From the NCBI GenBank assembly GCA_016630905.1, contig WBMQ01000012.1, positions 1,116,001 to 1,180,000 of the forward strand: 64,000 nt of DNA, in the 5' to 3' direction. The notes beneath the pieces are model-generated. The model was not told where the DNA came from. It made no database searches and saw only the letters and a list, made by a program, of their open reading frames with translations. Source of the stretch: Capillidium heterosporum. Taxonomy: Eukaryota; Entomophthoromycota; Entomophthoromycetes; Entomophthorales; Capillidiaceae. The translations under genes and the position numbers were made by a program. This document shows positions 44,868 through 57,057 of the stretch, one piece after another. How positions within the stretch are numbered: the stretch's first letter is position 1; each line of letters starts with the position of its first letter.

Positions 44868-46747
44868 TTAGCAAAGGTCACCAGCCATCCAGAAGGATTT
44901 AACGTCGAAGCTACGTTCGAACAAATTCAAATTTCTAAAGGTAGGCAAAGCAATCGGAACATCAACAAATTTGTTCTTAACCTGAGTGATACCATCTGAC
45001 ATCTCATTCAAATGCTCAGTGTAGATACGTACAACCAATATGGGCACGGCCTGACGGGCGTTTTCGACGCTAACTACCTTCATCATGGTTCGAAGTAAAC
45101 GGTTAGTAGCATCGAGCTGGTCGCGCATCCTAGAGTCAAAAGTATTATAGTACAAGTTGCTCTGAGCCCTAAACTGGTTCATGATGTCCTGGGTAATGGG
45201 TCGCAGTATCAGCTTGGCGTACTGATCCCCAACTGGGATTTTTTTGAATCCAGGTAGGAAGCAGTTGATCCACTTGAGTAGGAGCTTGTTCTGACGCCAG
45301 GGCTGCAGGACTTTGACCTTGATGCGATACCTCCGGTCCCAGATTAAGTCGACTGGCTCCATACCAGTCTCGACGTCGAGCTTTAATGTCCATTTCTTGT
45401 GCAACGAGGAGCTGAAAGGGTCGCGGGTAACCGTCCACCAGGGGTTACTTTTGGTGGGGGCGATGAAGATGGAGCCACATAGCTGGACAGCAGCCTGGTT
45501 GGCTTTGGTGAGCCCGTACAGGTTCTCGTAGAACTCAAGTGGTTTACCAAGTAAACTGCGGTACACCTTTAAAGCAGACTTTAATCGACCCGGGTAATCG
45601 CCATTGGAGATGAATCGGGAAAGCTTGGTGATGACACGGATAGTAAGGAACTTGTCGTCAAGCCAGAAGTTAGGGACTCGATTGGTGGGGATGTGCAATT
45701 GGGCCGCACCGAACTCAGGCTTGACATGGACAAAGTTCTTGAGGATGTGGTCTACCTTTTCCTCGATACGGACTCGATGATCATCCATACGATCTACGAA
45801 CCCGACTAGACTCTTCTCACTCAGCCCAGCTAGCTCGGGGTTTTTACTCTGGCTTACTTTCTTTAAAACCTGACGTATGACGTTGCGCTGGTGGACAGAG
45901 GATGTGACGTGATTGGTAGGATCTTCAACCCACTCCAGACCGTAGTGCTTCAGCGAGTTGTAGATGCGTTGCTTGGGTACCGCTAACATGGGACGGAACA
46001 CTTGTAAGTCGGTTAAAGCACTTTCGAAGGGGGGTAGCTCGAGGGGATCTAAGGGGTACTTGCGTAAGGGTAGTAGCCCCGACAGCCCTGATATCCCCGA
46101 CTCGCGTGTGATACGGAAAACTGCTGTCTCTATAGAGTCGTTAAGGTGGTGCCCCAGTGCCAAAACTGGCTGATCAGCCCTCCGCATGAATATTGAGAGG
46201 GCCTCGTAGCGTACTGTCCTAGCTAAAGTTTCTAATTTGGAGTCGGTCGGTAGATCGGTGTTGCAGTGGTAGATCATCTTGCCCTGTTGAATCTCGTAGA
46301 ACCCGGTTGGTGAGTTAGGGTCTTTGACCCCCCAGCTTAGGTCGATTAAAGTTGGCTTTACATTCATCTTTTGGAGGCGGGAAATAGTTAGCTCGGCTTC
46401 CGCCAGAGAGTCGGGTCGGAAGTTGTGATTGACTACGATCCCGTTCATAGGGCCTTCGGATGGAGGTAAAAGCTGACTCAGTAAGTAGCACAGCAAAGTT
46501 GAATCGCCACCACCTGAAACCCCAACTGCCACTTGACTTAAACTTTTTGCTGATAACAGTATGCATAAATAATTAATTAATGAGGTAGAAAATTACCTTT
46601 TGAGCCGACCTTCAAGCAGTTAATCCATTCGGAAGCTTCTTCGATACTGATAGGCTCATCGATAGGTCTGTGTAGGGATGCTTTGTTTATTATACTTCTT
46701 GGTAAACTACCCGTCAAGTTGGAAAGGTTTGCTAGACTACGTCGCAT
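44868..46747 (-). CDS. tRNA(Ile)-lysidine synthetase TilS-like protein, probably mitochondrial
   Basis: TilS converts C34 of tRNA-Ile(CAU) to lysidine so that it reads AUA and accepts isoleucine. Two exons joined over intron 46550-46596 give 610 residues. The N-terminus (MRRSLANLSNLTGSLPRSII) is basic and hydroxylated like a mitochondrial presequence. The PP-loop ATP site reads VAVGVSGGGDSTLLCYLL; further N-type ATPase-domain phrases are VVNHNFRPDS, LETLARTVRYEAL and LALGHHLNDSIET, then ESGISGLSGL and EWVEDPTNH. These are TilS/MesJ hallmarks, distinct from Ncs6 or TtcA, which carry CxxC metal sites. The long C-terminal half is divergent. The bacterial origin of the family and the presequence suggest it serves the mitochondrial tRNA-Ile(CAU). 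Confidence 0.88.
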
Positions 46748-48269
46748 CACTTCTAGCTCTTCTATCTAAAACTCTACGATTGCTTGCTTTGTATTTCGTA
46801 ACTAAAAAAGTTTGCAGTTTTATAAGTTTTGACCATCTGTCAAAAATTTAGATAAAGCTTTACCAAATGAAAATTAACCTTGCTAAATTTTGGAAAAGGC
46901 TAATTGGATATTACAAGACTCAATCTTTAGCAAACCGTTCCTAATTAACTTCCACAATGATATTACTGATTCTAATTGAATTAAAATATATTTGGAACGG
47001 AAAAAGTAAGACTTCAAGAATCGTTCAAATTGTAACGATGAAGAGAAGGTGTTTGGATGAATGATTTTTAAAGTCCAGCTAAATAGCCATGACAAATTTA
47101 AATCATTTCTAAGCTACTTTTTCTCGAAGATATAGAAATATGTATTCAAAAGGGCCTCTTTTAGTCACCACTACTTTGCTGGCCATTCTATACTAGTCCA
47201 ATTAAATATAAAGATACTTATATTAAGCTAAAAGGAGATAAAACAAAAAGATCAAACTTAAAGCAGTTTCTATATTTACCTATCTTTTATATACAGGCAT
47301 ATTATTGAAAAGAAGCTCTATAGCTTTTAGAGCCAGATATTTTACTTGCTATAACTAAGATAATACTTTGGACTTAATTCAAGAAATATATCAAGGACAA
47401 AGATATAATTTTGAATATGATTTCAACCAGTAAAGAAAATAACGAAACTCTAAATGAACAAAGGAAATTTCAAGTTAGGAGGCTTGAAAGGATATATAAG
47501 GCGGCCCTTCAAGTTGTACTAGATAAACTACAGACGTTCAACATATAAATTTAAGAACTGGAAGCATGATTAAAATGCTTAGCTTAATAGGCCTACTCGC
47601 CTCAATTCTCTATTCATAGCGCTACATATGTCAAGTTACAACAAATACTTTCAATAGGATTGTATGTGATGCTGCTATCTTCAACGATAGTGGAAATTGC
47701 CTTGGCTTATTTTGTATGAGCCATCTTGATTGCATAACCAAGTGAAAAGATAGCTCTTGATGAGATTTTAACACAAGGCTCACGTACTGCTTCACATTTT
47801 ACTTTGAGGTCGAGGCTTGGAACTATAATACAAATAGAGGTTTTCGTTGAAATGTTTTATTTGAACGCTTTGACGAGAAAAGTCATACTACTTAATATGA
47901 AAGAGAGCTTTCAAGTGATGAAGCAAGGGCTTTCAACCTTATACTTAAGGATTCTCCTATTCATAATCTGACTCGAGTAGCTTTGGGTAATTCTATAATG
48001 ACTGCTTCGAACAATTCTACTAAGATCGTTTCTAAGTGGGCTAGGCCTCACGAAATATAACCCAATGCCAACTGAGTATGAAATCTATAGCCTGATAAGT
48101 ACATCAGACTTGTTACAACACTATCCTTTTATTAATCCTTGCACTACATTGTATTAAATATTTGTATATTCAAAGTATTGAACTTTTCAAACTTGTATTT
48201 TTATAATGACAGCATATTACTAAACTTTCTACAATCAGGCTTTATTGAAAGGTTAAACTATATCTTAAA
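46748..48269. other. intergenic, no gene seen
   Basis: About 1.5 kb of AT-rich sequence between the TilS start and the Did2 3' end. The open frame at 46883-47095 is unsupported. No RNA gene recognised. Confidence 0.5.
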
Positions 48270-49044
48270 TTAAGGGTTACGTAATTTATGCAAGCGCGAA
48301 CTAAAATCATCGTCGTGGCTAGCGATCGCTTGGTTCGCTAAAGCAGGTACCGCATTGCTATGGGGGGTATCAACCAAATTCTGGTTGAGCTCCAATCCAT
48401 TCTCATCGGCAACCGCCTGCATCAACGACTCTACCTCATCTTGAGGCGTACCAAGGACAGTTGCACCACCCATAGCTCCCTCCATAGTCATAGTTTGGAC
48501 GTCAAGGTCCTCAAACTGCTGCTCAAACTTCTCCATAACTGCTGTTATTTTCTCCAAGTTCATACTTTCCATTGCTCTATCCATACCTCTAACTACACTT
48601 GCCATCGAGGTAGTGACCTAGGCATTTGAGTTCAATATAAGTAGAATAAAACTAGTTACCGTTCGCATAGTTACTGCTGTCTGCACCCTAGAAGCCACCG
48701 CATCGATACGTGAAGCAAGTCGTTGTAAATTCAGAGATTCGTTCTTCTTACGGATAGCATCAGCTGCATGGATACGAGCTCCCTCGTTGTTTCCAATTTG
48801 CAAAGCCTGGAGAAGTTTGTACATGCACTAGAAATAAAATGATACCTTCTTGAGCTTGGCTTTCTGCTTCTTCTCTTCTACTAGACATTTAGCTGATTGA
48901 CGGTTTAATGACTTGGCTGTAAACTTTTAAAAATTAGGATTGAAAAAATGAAGCATCGATTTTACCTTGAGTTGAAACAAGTTATCTATAAATCGCTATT
49001 TAGAAAATTTTATTTAATAAATTGTTACTTTCTAGTCCGCTCAT
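48270..49044 (-). CDS. DID2: ESCRT-III associated protein Did2/CHMP1
   Basis: Did2/CHMP1 recruits the AAA ATPase Vps4 and helps ESCRT-III disassembly at endosomes. Five exons (introns 48986-49028, 48924-48965, 48807-48845, 48618-48659) give 202 residues, the family's normal size. The N-terminal helix is MSGLENNLFQLKFTAKSL; the next is [20 protein letters not shown], then [20 protein letters not shown], and the acidic [19 protein letters not shown], all matching CHMP1. The C-terminus [14 protein letters not shown] is a MIM1 motif (xxLxxRLxxLR-like), the site that binds the MIT domain of Vps4. Two of the exons are only 16 and 20 nt long; the 16-nt first coding exon and its neighbour were fixed by phase and by similarity to CHMP1. 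Confidence 0.93.
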
Positions 49045-49601
49045 TTGATGTTGGTTAGGTATGCAGGTATATAGATTCGTTAGATAAAAGTCGAGCTGAA
49101 AGTAATCTGGGTAATTATCTCTGAGTTTACTAAAGCTTGGCAACCTTCAATTGTGACGTTAAAAGTCGAATCTGTCCAATAGCAGTCAGTTCTTTTAGCT
49201 TCCATTCAACCTAGACTTTCTGGTCAATTGACTGAGTGAAACTAGTCAGGTAACTGACAAATGCTATATTAGTAGTGAAAATGGAAGCATATGTTACATA
49301 GATATAGTTATCAGATAACAACAAATTACTATTTATATCAGACCAACTGGACTATAATATATACTATCTAGTTTTAAACATATTTAAAATAAAGAACACA
49401 GCTAAGATAAAAATTTATACTACTTTATACTTGATGATAAAAATGAGTATATCACTAAACATTTGCAAATACACATTTATCCAACTTAGCTTCAACTTTG
49501 CTATATTAAACAAATCTTTTCATCTTAAATAGCTTTGATATAATCGAATCAACAGTAACAAACGTATCTACCTACAATCATCCAATTTAAAACAACGTCG
49601 T
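49045..49601. other. intergenic, no gene seen
   Basis: Did2 promoter at the left, homoserine dehydrogenase 3' flank at the right. Nothing else recognised. Confidence 0.55.
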
Positions 49602-50851
49602 TTAATCTTTGAGCTTCAAAAGGTCAGAGAGAATACCAAATACAGTGACTTCAGCTCCGGCTCCAGCTCCTTGAATAACCAATGGGGAAGGGAACCTACG
49701 AGTAGTAAAGGCAACTACGTTATCTGAGCCTTTGAGGGCAGCGAAAGGATGGCTGGCGTCAAATCTATAGACAATAAAGAGTTGGTAAGTTTACATCATT
49801 TAGAAGAATGAGAAAACTCAAAAAATATATCTTACTTGACTAACTTCACACTTGAGTTTTCAGGCTGATTGACATCAACGGTACCTACATATCGAAGTAC
49901 TTTGTTCTCAGCCTTAGCTTCCTGGTTCAGCTTCTCAAAGTGATCGTCGAACTCGGGCAGCTTCTCCAAGAAGGCATCGGCACTTTCAACCTGCTGTAAG
50001 GGTTCCGGTACGATATTCTCGACGCTTAGATCCTCTAACTGGAGGTCCAGGCCCGCTAGTCGAGCCAAGATGATGACCTACAATAAGAATTTAGTTTTAG
50101 ATCAAAATAATTCAAAAATATAGTGATTATATAAGGGAAACCTACTTTTCTAGCTACATCCATTCCATTCAAATCGTCCCTTGGGTCGGGTTCCTAATTA
50201 GTAAAGTTAACTCTCTTACAAATTATAAATTATTACTGTAAACCCATTCTGCTTGGCTTCTTTTACGATATCGGAAAATTTACCTTCGCCCTCACCCTGC
50301 AGCTTGGAAAATCTGTTGAACAAATAGGAAAGGGTACCCGATAAAACACCTTCAACCTTGATAACTTGGTCTCCAGTCAGCACCAAGGAGTTGAGGGTAT
50401 TGATAACAGGTAAGCCAGCACCAACACTACTCTCATGTAAACATTTGACGTTAGCAAACTGGGCAGCTGCCTCGATACGTTTGAAGAGTTCCAAGCTTGA
50501 AGCAAACGGCTTCTTGTTAGCAGTGACAATGTCGATGCCCTGGTCCAAGATATCAGGATACCTATCGGCGATGACTTGGGAAGCGGTACAGTCGACTATG
50601 ACACGTCTACCTCCGATAGGACCTAAGTCTAGCTCTTCTAATAACTTGAAAGTTAACAAGTCCAATTCAGCAGCTTCGACACTAGATTGCAGTTGGGTGA
50701 TAAGGTTGGCAGTGTCAAAGAAACCATTGGCGTCAAAGAGAAGTTTGGTGCTGTTCATGACAGCAACCAATTTTATACCTTCTAGCTTGTTGATATGCTC
50801 TAGGAGTTCCTTACCGACGAGACCAAGTCCAACTACTGCGACGTACAACAT
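49602..50851 (-). CDS. HOM6: homoserine dehydrogenase
   Basis: Homoserine dehydrogenase reduces aspartate semialdehyde to homoserine in the threonine and methionine pathway. Four exons (introns 50194-50236, 50078-50145, 49765-49835) give 355 residues, close to yeast Hom6. The N-terminal Rossmann fold shows VAVVGLGLVGKELLEHI. Then come VIVDCTAS, GIDIVTANKKPFASS, the catalytic-region phrase HESSVGAGLPVINTLNSL, GVLSGTLSYLFNRF, EPDPRDDLNGMDVARKVIIL and LARLAGLDL. The C-terminal end has PFAALKGSDNVVAFTTRR and VIQGAGAGAEVTVFGIFSDLL. There is no fused aspartokinase, as is normal in fungi. Cytosolic. The downstream introns (68 and 71 nt) are longer than most in this window. Confidence 0.95.
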
Positions 50852-51646
50852 ATTTTCTTGCTTGTGCTATAACTTTTATAAAAAGATGAAGATTCTTCAA
50901 GTTTAGGTGCAGGACTGTGTTGACTCATACGTTTATCTATGTCGTCATCAAAGTAATGATAAGGGACCTTGACGAATGTAGGAAATTAGAGCGAAATTTG
51001 GAGATCAAATAAATTAGAAAAGACTAGCTATTTTTCTATAAATACCAAGGAGATATAGATATCCCATAGACATTTTTATACCTAATACACACTTATAATT
51101 AAGCTATGAATCAAAAATTAATATAGTGATCTGGATGCCTTCCAAAACTTTTAAATTGTTAGTAATCTAATAGAAATAACTAATTTAAAATAATACTTAT
51201 AAATATAATTTAGAGATTTATAAAACTAGTTAAATTTAAGCTTTTAAGTTAAAATAAAATTATGTAGGAATAAAATAAAATAAAAATAACCTTATATACA
51301 TTAAATCTACACTATATATTAAAACTAAGGTTTTTAATTCAACACAATAAATATATATTAAGAGGCAATAGTCTTATTTATAGCTTTATATACTGTTTTA
51401 AGACTTTGACTTGAAACTTGAAACATTAAGTTGCTAAATAGTCATATTTTTATACTTATCCATCCAATCACCAATCTAAGATTCTATCAATCCATTCAGC
51501 TATCCAATAATTAGCTTTGAATTCTAGCAAATCATTTCATGGTAGAGGAACTCAGCTTCAGCTTCATGCTTCACCCAAAGTTGGCAAAGATATTGAGCAG
51601 ATTCCAACAAATTTAACTTTCAGGTTTATCAAGAGCAAATATAGTG
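50852..51646. other. intergenic, very AT-rich
   Basis: Divergent promoters of homoserine dehydrogenase and Nse4 lie here, about 795 bp apart. The middle (51160-51360) is extremely AT-rich with tandem AATAAAATAAAA-like runs. No gene. Confidence 0.55.
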
Positions 51647-52858
51647 ATGAGTAAAACACAAAGTAGAAATTCGGAAGTTAACAAAGTACAAGAGCAGCAA
51701 ACTCTGCAACGAGCCGATCGATTGGAGAAACGCAGGATAAAGCGTGAGTATCGAGCACTAATAAATACGGTTGAAGGTACCTCTACTTTTCCCTTCTATT
51801 TAAAAAGCATATTCTAGACATTCAACCGGAAGCTCACAAAGATGGTATAGTGTTACTAAATGAAACGATATTAAAAGCCAACACCTTAAATGAAAAAAGT
51901 AAATTTAACTTTTTCAAAGCCAATTTATTTACCCATATTATTATAAAGTTGATTCAACACATGAAGCTTCCTTGGACAGTAAATTGGTAGTACGGACCTC
52001 TAAACTAGGCAAAACCTATGCCGAAAATTTGAAGTTGGACGACGTCGCTTTTGATCGTGAATTCTTTTTAACTAACTTAGTCAACTACTTATCCAAAGAT
52101 ATAACCAGTAACATCGAGTTAAATGATAGCAGAGGCAGCTATGCAAATGGTAATGATAACCAATTGGAAAATTTGGGAAAGTTGGCGGTAAAATATATGA
52201 ATCGAGCACCAGCCTTATGTGTTTTGTACTTTGATATTTAATTGTGACTTTTATTTACTTTTGCTATTTCAGGCCTAACAATGTATTTGAGAAGCTACCT
52301 CCACCTAAGGCCCCCAACGAACGTAAAAGACATCGCAGTGAAGTTGGTGCCAACGTTAAGCCTAAAGAAGTACTTTTACTACCTCAACTTCCACTGAAAC
52401 TAACCATCCCACAGTTAAAACAAACAGATCTCGATGATAAAAGAGATGTTACCACCATGCGCATCGAAATAATCCTGCAACTTCTCAAACAAGTACAGCC
52501 TATCAACCTCTACGAATTTGTCTTGAACCCCAAATCCTACCCTCAATCTGTCGAAAATTTGTTCTACCTCAGTTTTTTGATACGGGACAACCGAGCTAGT
52601 TTGGAGTACTTGGATGGACAACCTATACTTAAATTAGTAAATTTAACTAACAGTAGTGTTAAAAGTGAACCGGGGGCTAAAGATGATGATGATGCTAAAC
52701 GACAATTGGTTATCGATTTGGATTATTATAACTTTAATCGGTTGGTCAAACTGATGGATCTGAAGGAATCGGTTATACCGGATAGAAATCCAGAAGAAAT
52801 TGATTTAGGTGGTAGTGTTACACAAGACATGGATGAAGATACTGATGCTAGTGAATAA
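51647..52858 (+). CDS. NSE4: Nse4, kleisin subunit of the SMC5/6 complex
   Basis: Nse4 is the kleisin that bridges Smc5 and Smc6 heads and supports DNA repair. Four exons (introns 51777-51817, 51899-51948, 52226-52272) give an in-frame 357-residue protein. The N-terminal motif reads REYRALINTVE...GIVLLNETILKANTL, then THEASLDSKLVVRTSKLGKT and FDREFFLTNLV, all typical of the Nse4 N-domain. The C-terminal winged-helix domain shows INLYEFVLNPKSYPQSVENL, FYLSFLIRDNRASL and DGQPILKL. The C-terminal end is acidic (DMDEDTDASE). The third intron was placed with a GTACTT donor so that APALCVL joins PNNVFEKLPPPK; other choices break the frame. Nuclear. Confidence 0.9.
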
Positions 52859-53754
52859 AAGCTTTATAATGTATTATAGTTTGGTATGTCTTTTTAAATG
52901 GGTATTATTTATATATTAATGTGGCTATATCAGTTTAAATGTATAGATATTACTAAAATATATTTACTAAACTTTAAATGAAAATTCCGCTGTATTTATA
53001 CTGTTTCCTAATTTACTATTTGTAAAGGTATTTAATCTTGCAACCACGATACTATGGGTTATTTGAAAGAAAAAATATCCTACTAGCATGATATACTTTA
53101 CAAAGAACCCTCAATTTTACCTACAACTTGTTTATTATAGTACAGCTTTTAAATCAGATTTCTCTCTATAAAATTGAAGCAGCCAAGAGACAGATGTTGA
53201 CCCTATTCCTTGGTACCATTCAAACACTTACTAATCGGCCGATAAAACACCTAGGATTACTAAAATAAGCTACTATCATTCCCTTCCACAATTTATATTT
53301 TTTAAGAAGAATGTTCAAATGTAAGACTGCTATAGGTAGCCGGTCCAACCACCCAACTTCCTATGTACTCCAACGTATCGGAAAGCAACTGATTGTAATC
53401 TTACTAGATTTAGTTTGAGATGGCTATCTCGAAAACATCATTGGATATGGCATAATATTCTTGAAAAATTATCTCATAATCAGTATGAGTCAGAGATTTA
53501 ATCCAATAAGATTAGTTATTCCTTTCCTTATTTGTTCCTAGCTACTACTTTTGAGTACATTATACTTTACAACTCTAGAATCTCAACATCTACCATACCA
53601 AATTAGGTTCGTGGATCCCTATACGGGATCCTACTGGCTAAAAATATTTTTCTTCCACCTCATAAAATAGATAGGAAGGACCCTTTAAATACCACACCAA
53701 AAGAAAATATATCAACTTGATTAACTTCAAATCGAACAAAACTAAGAAACTAAG
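52859..53754. other. intergenic, no gene seen
   Basis: Nse4 3' flank and promoter of the serine hydroxymethyltransferase gene. AT-rich, no other feature recognised. Confidence 0.55.
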
Positions 53755-55274
53755 ATGGCTGCTCACCAGGTTGATAACTATGTAAGGAGATCCAAAACAC
53801 AGTAACATTTATTTATTTTCCAACTTTAGAACAAGTGCTTGAACACCACCCTTGAGGTAGAGGACAGGGAGATCTTCGACTTGATTGAAGAAGAGAAGTT
53901 CCGTCAGTACTCTGGTTTGGAACTAATTGCCTCGGAGAACTTCACCTCCCAGGCCGTTATGGAAGCCAACGGTTCCTGCCTCACCAACAAGTACTCGGAA
54001 GGTTTACCTGGAGCCCGCTACTACGGTGGTAACGAAATAGTTGACCAGGTCGAAGAGATCTGTCGTAGTCGTGCCCTCAAGGCCTTCCATCTGACCCCTG
54101 AGCGTTGGGGTGTCAACGTACAGCCCTACTCTGGCTCGACTGCCAACTTTGCCGCCTTCACCGGTATGATCAAGCCCTTTGACCGTGTAATGGGCTTGGA
54201 TCTTCCTTCCGGTGGCCACTTGACCCACGGGTACCAGACCGCCAAGAAGAAGATCTCGTCCAGCTCCATTTACTTCCAATCGATGCCCTACCAAGTAGAT
54301 AGCCAGACCGGCTACATCGACTACGACCGATTGGAGGAGAACGCCAAGCTCTTCCGCCCCCAGATCCTCATCTGCGGTGCCTCGGCCTACCCTCGCGACT
54401 TTGACTTCAAGCGTCTACGTGCCATCGCCGATCAGCACGGTGCCTACCTTTTGTGCGATATGGCCCACATTTCTGGTCTAGTTGCTGCCCAGATTTTGAA
54501 CGACCCCTTCGAGTACTGTGACGTCGTCACTACTACCACCCACAAAACGCTACGTGGACCCCGTGCTGGCCTCATCTTTTTCCGTAGGGGTAAGGACGAT
54601 CCCAAGCACGTCGACTTGGAATCGCGCATCAACATGGCCGTCTTCCCCTCCTGCCAAGGTGGCCCCCACAACCATACCATCGCTGCTATCGCCGTTGCTT
54701 TGAAGCAGGCTGCTAGCCCCGAATTCAAGGAGTACGCCTTGAACGTCCAGAAAAACGCCACCTCCTTAGCTAAGGAATTGCAGAACAAAGGTTACAAGAT
54801 CGTAACCGAAGGTACCGAGAACCACCTTGTATTGTGGGATCTACGCCCTATCAAATTGACTGGCTCCAAGTTGGAGAAGGTCTGTGACAAGTGCAATATC
54901 ACCATCAACAAGAACGCTGTCCACGGTGATGTATCTGCTTTGTCGCCCGGTGGTGTACGTCTTGGCGCCTCGTCGTTGACTTCACGCTCCTTCCACGAGC
55001 AGGATTTCGCTCAAGTTGCTGATTTCCTCCACCGTGCCGTCCAGATTGCCCTCAAAGTTCAGGTATATTTTTTAATTCAATTCAAGTTTATTGATTTTGT
55101 TTTTTGTTATGATAGGCTAGTGCTAGCTCTAAGCTGTTGAAAGATTTCGAAGTTGCCTTGAACGGTAACGAAGAACTTTTGGATTTGAAGGCTGAGGTTC
55201 AGACCTTTGCCCGTAACTACCCCATGCCTGGTTTCAACCCTGCTGAGATCAAGCGTCGTTCCAACTTGCAGTAA
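53755..55274 (+). CDS. serine hydroxymethyltransferase (cytosolic)
   Basis: A PLP enzyme that converts serine and tetrahydrofolate to glycine and methylene-tetrahydrofolate. A 9-codon first exon (MAAHQVDNY) and introns 53782-53829 and 55063-55115 give 472 residues, the usual length. Landmarks are [49 protein letters not shown], the strand [11 protein letters not shown], and the PLP-lysine site [14 protein letters not shown]. The C-terminal part has [17 protein letters not shown], then [11 protein letters not shown] and a final [15 protein letters not shown]. The absence of a presequence suggests the cytosolic isozyme. Its coding strand is noticeably richer in C-ending codons than its neighbours, as expected for a highly expressed gene. 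Confidence 0.96.
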
Positions 55275-57003
55275 ATTTGGGTGGTAGAATGTACTATAAA
55301 CTTTTAAAGTTTTTTATGAGATTGTGGTTTTGTTTATATAATTAGCTTCATCTTTTATATTTGTTATTTTACTGTTTTTATGACTTGGTATATGTAATTT
55401 GAATGGGAAATGGATATGGCAGATAGTGTCTAGGGTTATGCTGTGAATACTTGCCTGCTGTTGGCTTCTAGCTTCTTATACCCTTTGAAACTCAGATGCG
55501 TAGCTACCAAAAGGTAATAAAACTATTATTTGGCTTGTGTTATCCAACTTTGCACAGCTACTGTGGATAGAATTGTTATTTTTAAAGCTAGCCATATTGA
55601 CCAACAATACTATAATAGTGTCAATCTGATTAGTTTATAACCATTCTTACCACAGGCATCTTGAATTTCTATAGAAATTGACTAGCTTTTCCATTCCTTA
55701 CAAATGTTCCCTCATATACGTCCAAGCTAATCTAAATGATCAAAGGTAAAACATAAACTGATCGACTAGAGTGCAATATTTGCAGTACCAGTTTAAACTA
55801 CAGTATCGTTCCTACTGATCTAAGAAAGACTGCAGAGATTGGTAGAGTGTACGATTAGATACTAATTTAGTTTGAAGTAAATCGTGACATTTGATAGCTA
55901 GCTGGATTAAATGTACTAGGATAGTAGTGGTAAAGCACCTTTGTAAAAAAGCTGTTGTATAAACAGGAATCAAGGCTAATGTTAGCTAAACGTATTCAAG
56001 GATAGAAATGCAATTGTAATCAAAGCTCCTAAACCTTTGCAAGGGTTCATATAGCATTAGTCTGGCATATATGTCTAGCTTAAGGAAGCTAATTAACTGC
56101 ATCTAATTTACAAAGGAATGGCCACCATTGACTCCCTTCAGATTCATATTAATCCCAGCAATGGTTAGGAGGGACCCTATCTGCTGAATACGACATTATA
56201 AATTGAGCCTATGTATCCATTTAGATTTTGTATTCAGAATCTAGCTCCAAATGAGCAAGGATACCTGCCTACTACTAGAAAATTCTAGGTGGTTTGTAAA
56301 GCAAAAACTATTTGAGTCAGATTAAATAGTGTGTGTGGTCTGGATACAATCCAGCTAATTACAGTTGAAATTATTGACCGACATTATAGATTAAGGCAAA
56401 AGTTCATAAACCAAGTCGAAAACTTTAGCTACATTTGTTTGATTTTAGGGCTGTAGCTCCAAAGTCACCCCATGACCAACGATAACTTTAAAACTTTAGA
56501 GCATGAGGATATACCCATTCGGTAAAGATTGTTTACCCCTCATCCTAACATGCTTTTCAACTTTGGGAATGTGAGAATAATTTTGCAAATCTTTGGGAAA
56601 ATATATAGACGGCTGTATACTTCTACAAACTATAACAAAACTAACTATGCCAACTACAAAATAAACTGTAATTAATAGCTTACTCAAACAAGTAAACCTT
56701 TTAAACCGATATTCATATGGAAGATATTGCATCTTGCCCAATTGGAATATTACCTGAGATGCCGATTAACTAAATTAATATATTTCTAGCGTTAAATATG
56801 AAGAATATGAAGCTAGATCGTAGAATTACTTGTAGCGAACTTTGACTTTTACCAACCTGATTAAAAACTAATCTCCATGACCAGAAACAAGCGATTCTGG
56901 AGCAAAATTTACAATACCAAATTAATCTAATGAGGATCGATGGGGTGTATAACATCCAATATAAGTATAAAACCCTAGACTTAAAGTACAATGCAAATTC
57001 GGC
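55275..57003. other. intergenic, possibly one small membrane-protein frame
   Basis: About 1.7 kb of AT-rich sequence. An 81-residue frame at 56496-56741 (minus) has one membrane segment (LLITVYFVVGIVSFVIVC) and a mixed tail. It has no recognised relatives and could be chance, so I do not call it a gene. Nothing else stands out. Confidence 0.45.
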
Positions 57004-57011
57004 TATATAAA
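57004..57011 (+). promoter_or_regulatory. TATA box of Kre9/KNH-like gene
   Basis: TATATAAA, 47-54 bp upstream of the start codon at 57058. Confidence 0.6.
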
Positions 57012-57057
57012 GGCAACCTGTCGTCCAAAATCCCAATTCCGCCTCCCACTCCAAAAT

